A program made the position numbers and the translations under genes. A stretch of 7,263 bases of DNA from assembly GCA_937920455.1 (NCBI GenBank), contig CALETX010000144.1, forward strand, positions 1-7,263, in the 5' to 3' direction. Below the pieces are notes generated by a model, which saw nothing but the letters and a program-made list of their open reading frames with translations, made no database searches and was not told where the DNA came from. Numbering within the stretch: the stretch's first letter is position 1; each line of letters starts with the position of its first letter. Below, one piece after another: positions 5,528 through 7,263 of this stretch. This DNA comes from an uncultured bacterium. Lineage in GTDB: Bacteria > Verrucomicrobiota > Kiritimatiellia > UBA8416 > CALETX01.

Positions 5528-7263
5528 TTACTCCCTCCAGATTGGCGCGATTTCAGCAAGTTCCATGTGCTCCACTCGGGCGACTCCACTGACCTGAACC
5601 TCGATCCCATCCCGCCGGCGAAGGCCATACAGCGGCATATAGAGCAGTCCTTCGCGGCCGAACAGTTCAAGGCTTGCGCGGTCCACAAGTATCTCCAGTT
5701 CCTGGGTTCCCGGCCGAACAGCTCCAGGAGCTGTCCAGGTACCAAAACGAATTTCGCCGGACTCGGCATCGAGGACTAGTTGCCGGCCATGAAACATCCA
5801 GTGCACCACACTGCGCGATTCCAGATGGAGACGGACGCGAATGCGCATGGCGTCTCCCGTGATGTCGTGGAAAATAGCGCTGTCCAGGGGTACGTCCTGC
5901 CACATACGACGGGAGCCGATCAGCCGTTCGATTTCACGGACAGGAACGGCGCACAGACGCGGCCCGACATCCGTTGTCCGCAGAGACAGTTCCACAGGGA
6001 AGCCCATCTGCTGGTTGAACGGCATGCCTGGAAAGGAGCTGGCCTGCAGCCAGGGGATTTGAATCCGTCGGCCGTCGGGCGTGTCGCTGAACGTTTGTGC
6101 GGCATATCCGCTAGCGCGTTCTCTGCCTCCCATGTAAAGCTCGACAGGCTCCAGCTCAGGTTGAAACCGCCAACCGTCGAAGCGTCCGATCAAATACTGA
6201 CCGTCAGCGGTCCAGAAAACCCAACGCTCTTGTCCCGGGTCGCCGTCAAGATGTAGTGGAAAAAGATCAGGACACTCGCCGTTGCAGGGAATGATGATCT
6301 GGCTCGCAATGTCCCACTTTTGGAGATTAGATGAACGCAGAATAGCAAACTTTTGCGGAGTGCGGCTAAGAAGGCCATTGTTGAAACGGCCGCCGGCTTC
6401 GCCGAGATAAAGGACCATGATCCAGCTGTTCGAGGCTTCGTGCCAAATAACTTTAGGGTCCCGATTGCCGTTTTCCAGATGAGGCACGATGGGATTGCGA
6501 TCGTATTTTCGAAAAGTGCGACCTCCGTCAGTACTGAACGCCAATCCTTGAGTGATGGGAACTTTTGCAGGAGCTAGCTCGCCCCAGGCAGTGTAGAAAA
6601 GCACCAGAGGAGGACAACCGTTTCTGCCCAACCCACTGGTGTTTTTCCAATCCACCACGGCTGATCCAGAAAACATCGTTCCGGAAGAGTCTGGACATAA
6701 CGCTTCGCCGTCGGTTTCACGCCAATGAACGAGATCCGGGCTTACGGCATGGCCCCAGTGCATGTTGCCCCATTCCACGCCCCACGGATTATGCTGAAAG
6801 AAAAGATGATACTGACCATCATAAAATACACAGCCATTGGGGTCGTTGAGCCATCCACGACGCGCCGTGAAGTGGAAAAGCGGACGCAAAGGTTCGCAAT
6901 AAGCACCGTCGAATCCCTCTGGCCGATCGGACCAACGAACCAGCTCAGGCAGACGCGCCGCCTTCGGTTCAGGTCCGCTCCAGACAACCGAGACCTCGCG
7001 GCCCACTAGCCCGGAAAGGTTGTACGGCGCAAGGAAATCGCACTCTGTCTCTGATCCCAGCTCGATCTCGAAATGCGTCATCCAGCCGCTGTCTGCCGAA
7101 AGTCGCACTGCTACCTTAGGCGCACCTGTCCGGACGGGCAAGTGCAACCAGGGTTGACTGACGCGCCATCGTGCGGTGTATTCCATCTCACCTATCGCTA
7201 TTCTATCCTGACCTTTGCGAGATAGATTGCCGTTTTCCAGATGAGGCACGATGGGATTGCGAT
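5528..7263 (-). CDS. GH32 fructan hydrolase (levanase/inulinase/invertase type), 5' end uncertain
   Basis: Numbering from the GTG at 7249 gives 573 residues, but the frame stays open to the window edge. The GH32 set is complete: nucleophile Asp136 in WLNDPNG (133-139), FFQHNPWG (150-157), EWGNMHWGHAVS (159-170), FSGSAVV (193-199), RDP (263-265), acid/base Glu325 in GECPD, and the C-terminal sandwich motif DRASLELF (523-530). Residues about 24-110 match the DUF4980-like domain seen in the neighbouring paralogue. The stretch QDRIAIG aligns with ADRIVQS there, hinting that a further N-terminal domain and signal peptide have been lost at the edge. The GTG at 7249 is doubtful: it lies in a 39-base copy of codons from inside this same gene. 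ATG at 7186 is an alternative but has only a poorly spaced AGGTGAG. Canonical residues favour an active exo- or endo-fructanase; substrate among levan, inulin and sucrose cannot be told. It is probably the first visible gene of the operon. Confidence 0.85.
   Translation of the reverse strand, partial: RNPIVPHLENGNLSRKGQDRIAIGEMEYTARWRVSQPWLHLPVRTGAPKVAVRLSADSGWMTHFEIELGSETECDFLAPYNLSGLVGREVSVVWSGPEPKAARLPELVRWSDRPEGFDGAYCEPLRPLFHFTARRGWLNDPNGCVFYDGQYHLFFQHNPWGVEWGNMHWGHAVSPDLVHWRETDGEALCPDSSGTMFSGSAVVDWKNTSGLGRNGCPPLVLFYTAWGELAPAKVPITQGLAFSTDGGRTFRKYDRNPIVPHLENGNRDPKVIWHEASNSWIMVLYLGEAGGRFNNGLLSRTPQKFAILRSSNLQKWDIASQIIIPCNGECPDLFPLHLDGDPGQERWVFWTADGQYLIGRFDGWRFQPELEPVELYMGGRERASGYAAQTFSDTPDGRRIQIPWLQASSFPGMPFNQQMGFPVELSLRTTDVGPRLCAVPVREIERLIGSRRMWQDVPLDSAIFHDITGDAMRIRVRLHLESRSVVHWMFHGRQLVLDAESGEIRFGTWTAPGAVRPGTQELEILVDRASLELFGREGLLYMPLYGLRRRDGIEVQVSGVARVEHMELAEIAPIWRE
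5531..5538 (-). promoter_or_regulatory. Shine-Dalgarno site of the GH32-BNR gene inside the upstream gene
   Basis: GGAGGGAG encodes the last Trp-Arg-Glu codons of the upstream GH32 gene and lies nine bases before the ATG at 5521. The upstream stop TAA is at 5530-5528, so the two genes are separated by six bases and translational coupling is likely. Confidence 0.65.
6463..6501. repeat. 39-base direct repeat, internal copy
   Basis: This copy lies in the GH32 gene just before the RDP motif, coding for R-N-P-I-V-P-H-L-E-N-G-N. It is identical to the last 39 bases of the window, 762 bases away, a multiple of three. This copy fits the GH32 fold and is the genuine one. Confidence 0.9.
7225..7263. 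repeat. 39-base direct repeat at window edge, probable assembly artefact
   Basis: The sequence equals 6463-6501 base for base and ends exactly at the window edge; identity stops at 7224/6462. A perfect repeat ending at a contig end is what an assembler produces when it breaks or misjoins at a shared k-mer. A real in-frame duplication is possible but less likely, since a pre-RDP segment has no place ahead of the N-terminal domain. Confidence 0.85.

Overview
The window reads as a carbohydrate-degradation cluster, with every gene I can support on the minus strand. Base composition is moderately GC-rich by eye, and purine-rich Shine-Dalgarno sites are easy to see. Two exported-type GH32 enzymes, a BNR/sialidase-like module, a corrinoid-methyltransferase-like UroD protein and a GH2-like protein sit together. 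With strong Shine-Dalgarno sites and no SusC/SusD pair in view, this fits an uncultured PVC-type bacterium (Lentisphaerota, Verrucomicrobiota or Planctomycetota) better than Bacteroidota. That placement is inference only.

Layout in the direction of transcription (right to left): (1) 7263-5528, a GH32 fructan hydrolase whose 5' end is uncertain because the window edge repeats an internal piece of the same gene. (2) 5521-2087, a 1144-residue frame joining a signal peptide, a levanase-type N-terminal domain, a divergent GH32 catalytic domain and a BNR/sialidase-like domain. The last part begins at an in-frame ATG with its own near-ideal Shine-Dalgarno site at 3279-3286, so it may be two genes joined by loss of a stop. 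(3) 2064-1087, a UroD/MtaA-like protein. Gaps of 6 and 22 bases suggest one operon. (4) 1086-810, a non-coding gap with a structured promoter region: two 11-base direct repeats exactly 21 bases apart, a 12-base palindrome and a 5'-leader hairpin. (5) 809-1, the first 269 codons of a secreted GH2-like glycoside hydrolase that runs off the left edge.

Working together, the two GH32 enzymes would release fructose from fructans outside the cytoplasm. The GH2-like and BNR proteins would act on other glycosides or side groups. The UroD-like protein is the odd member and may handle methyl groups. No tRNA, rRNA, CRISPR array, insertion sequence or phage gene was seen. The points most worth checking are the GH32-BNR junction, the altered sugar-binding residues of the fused GH32, the edge repeat and the promoter array.
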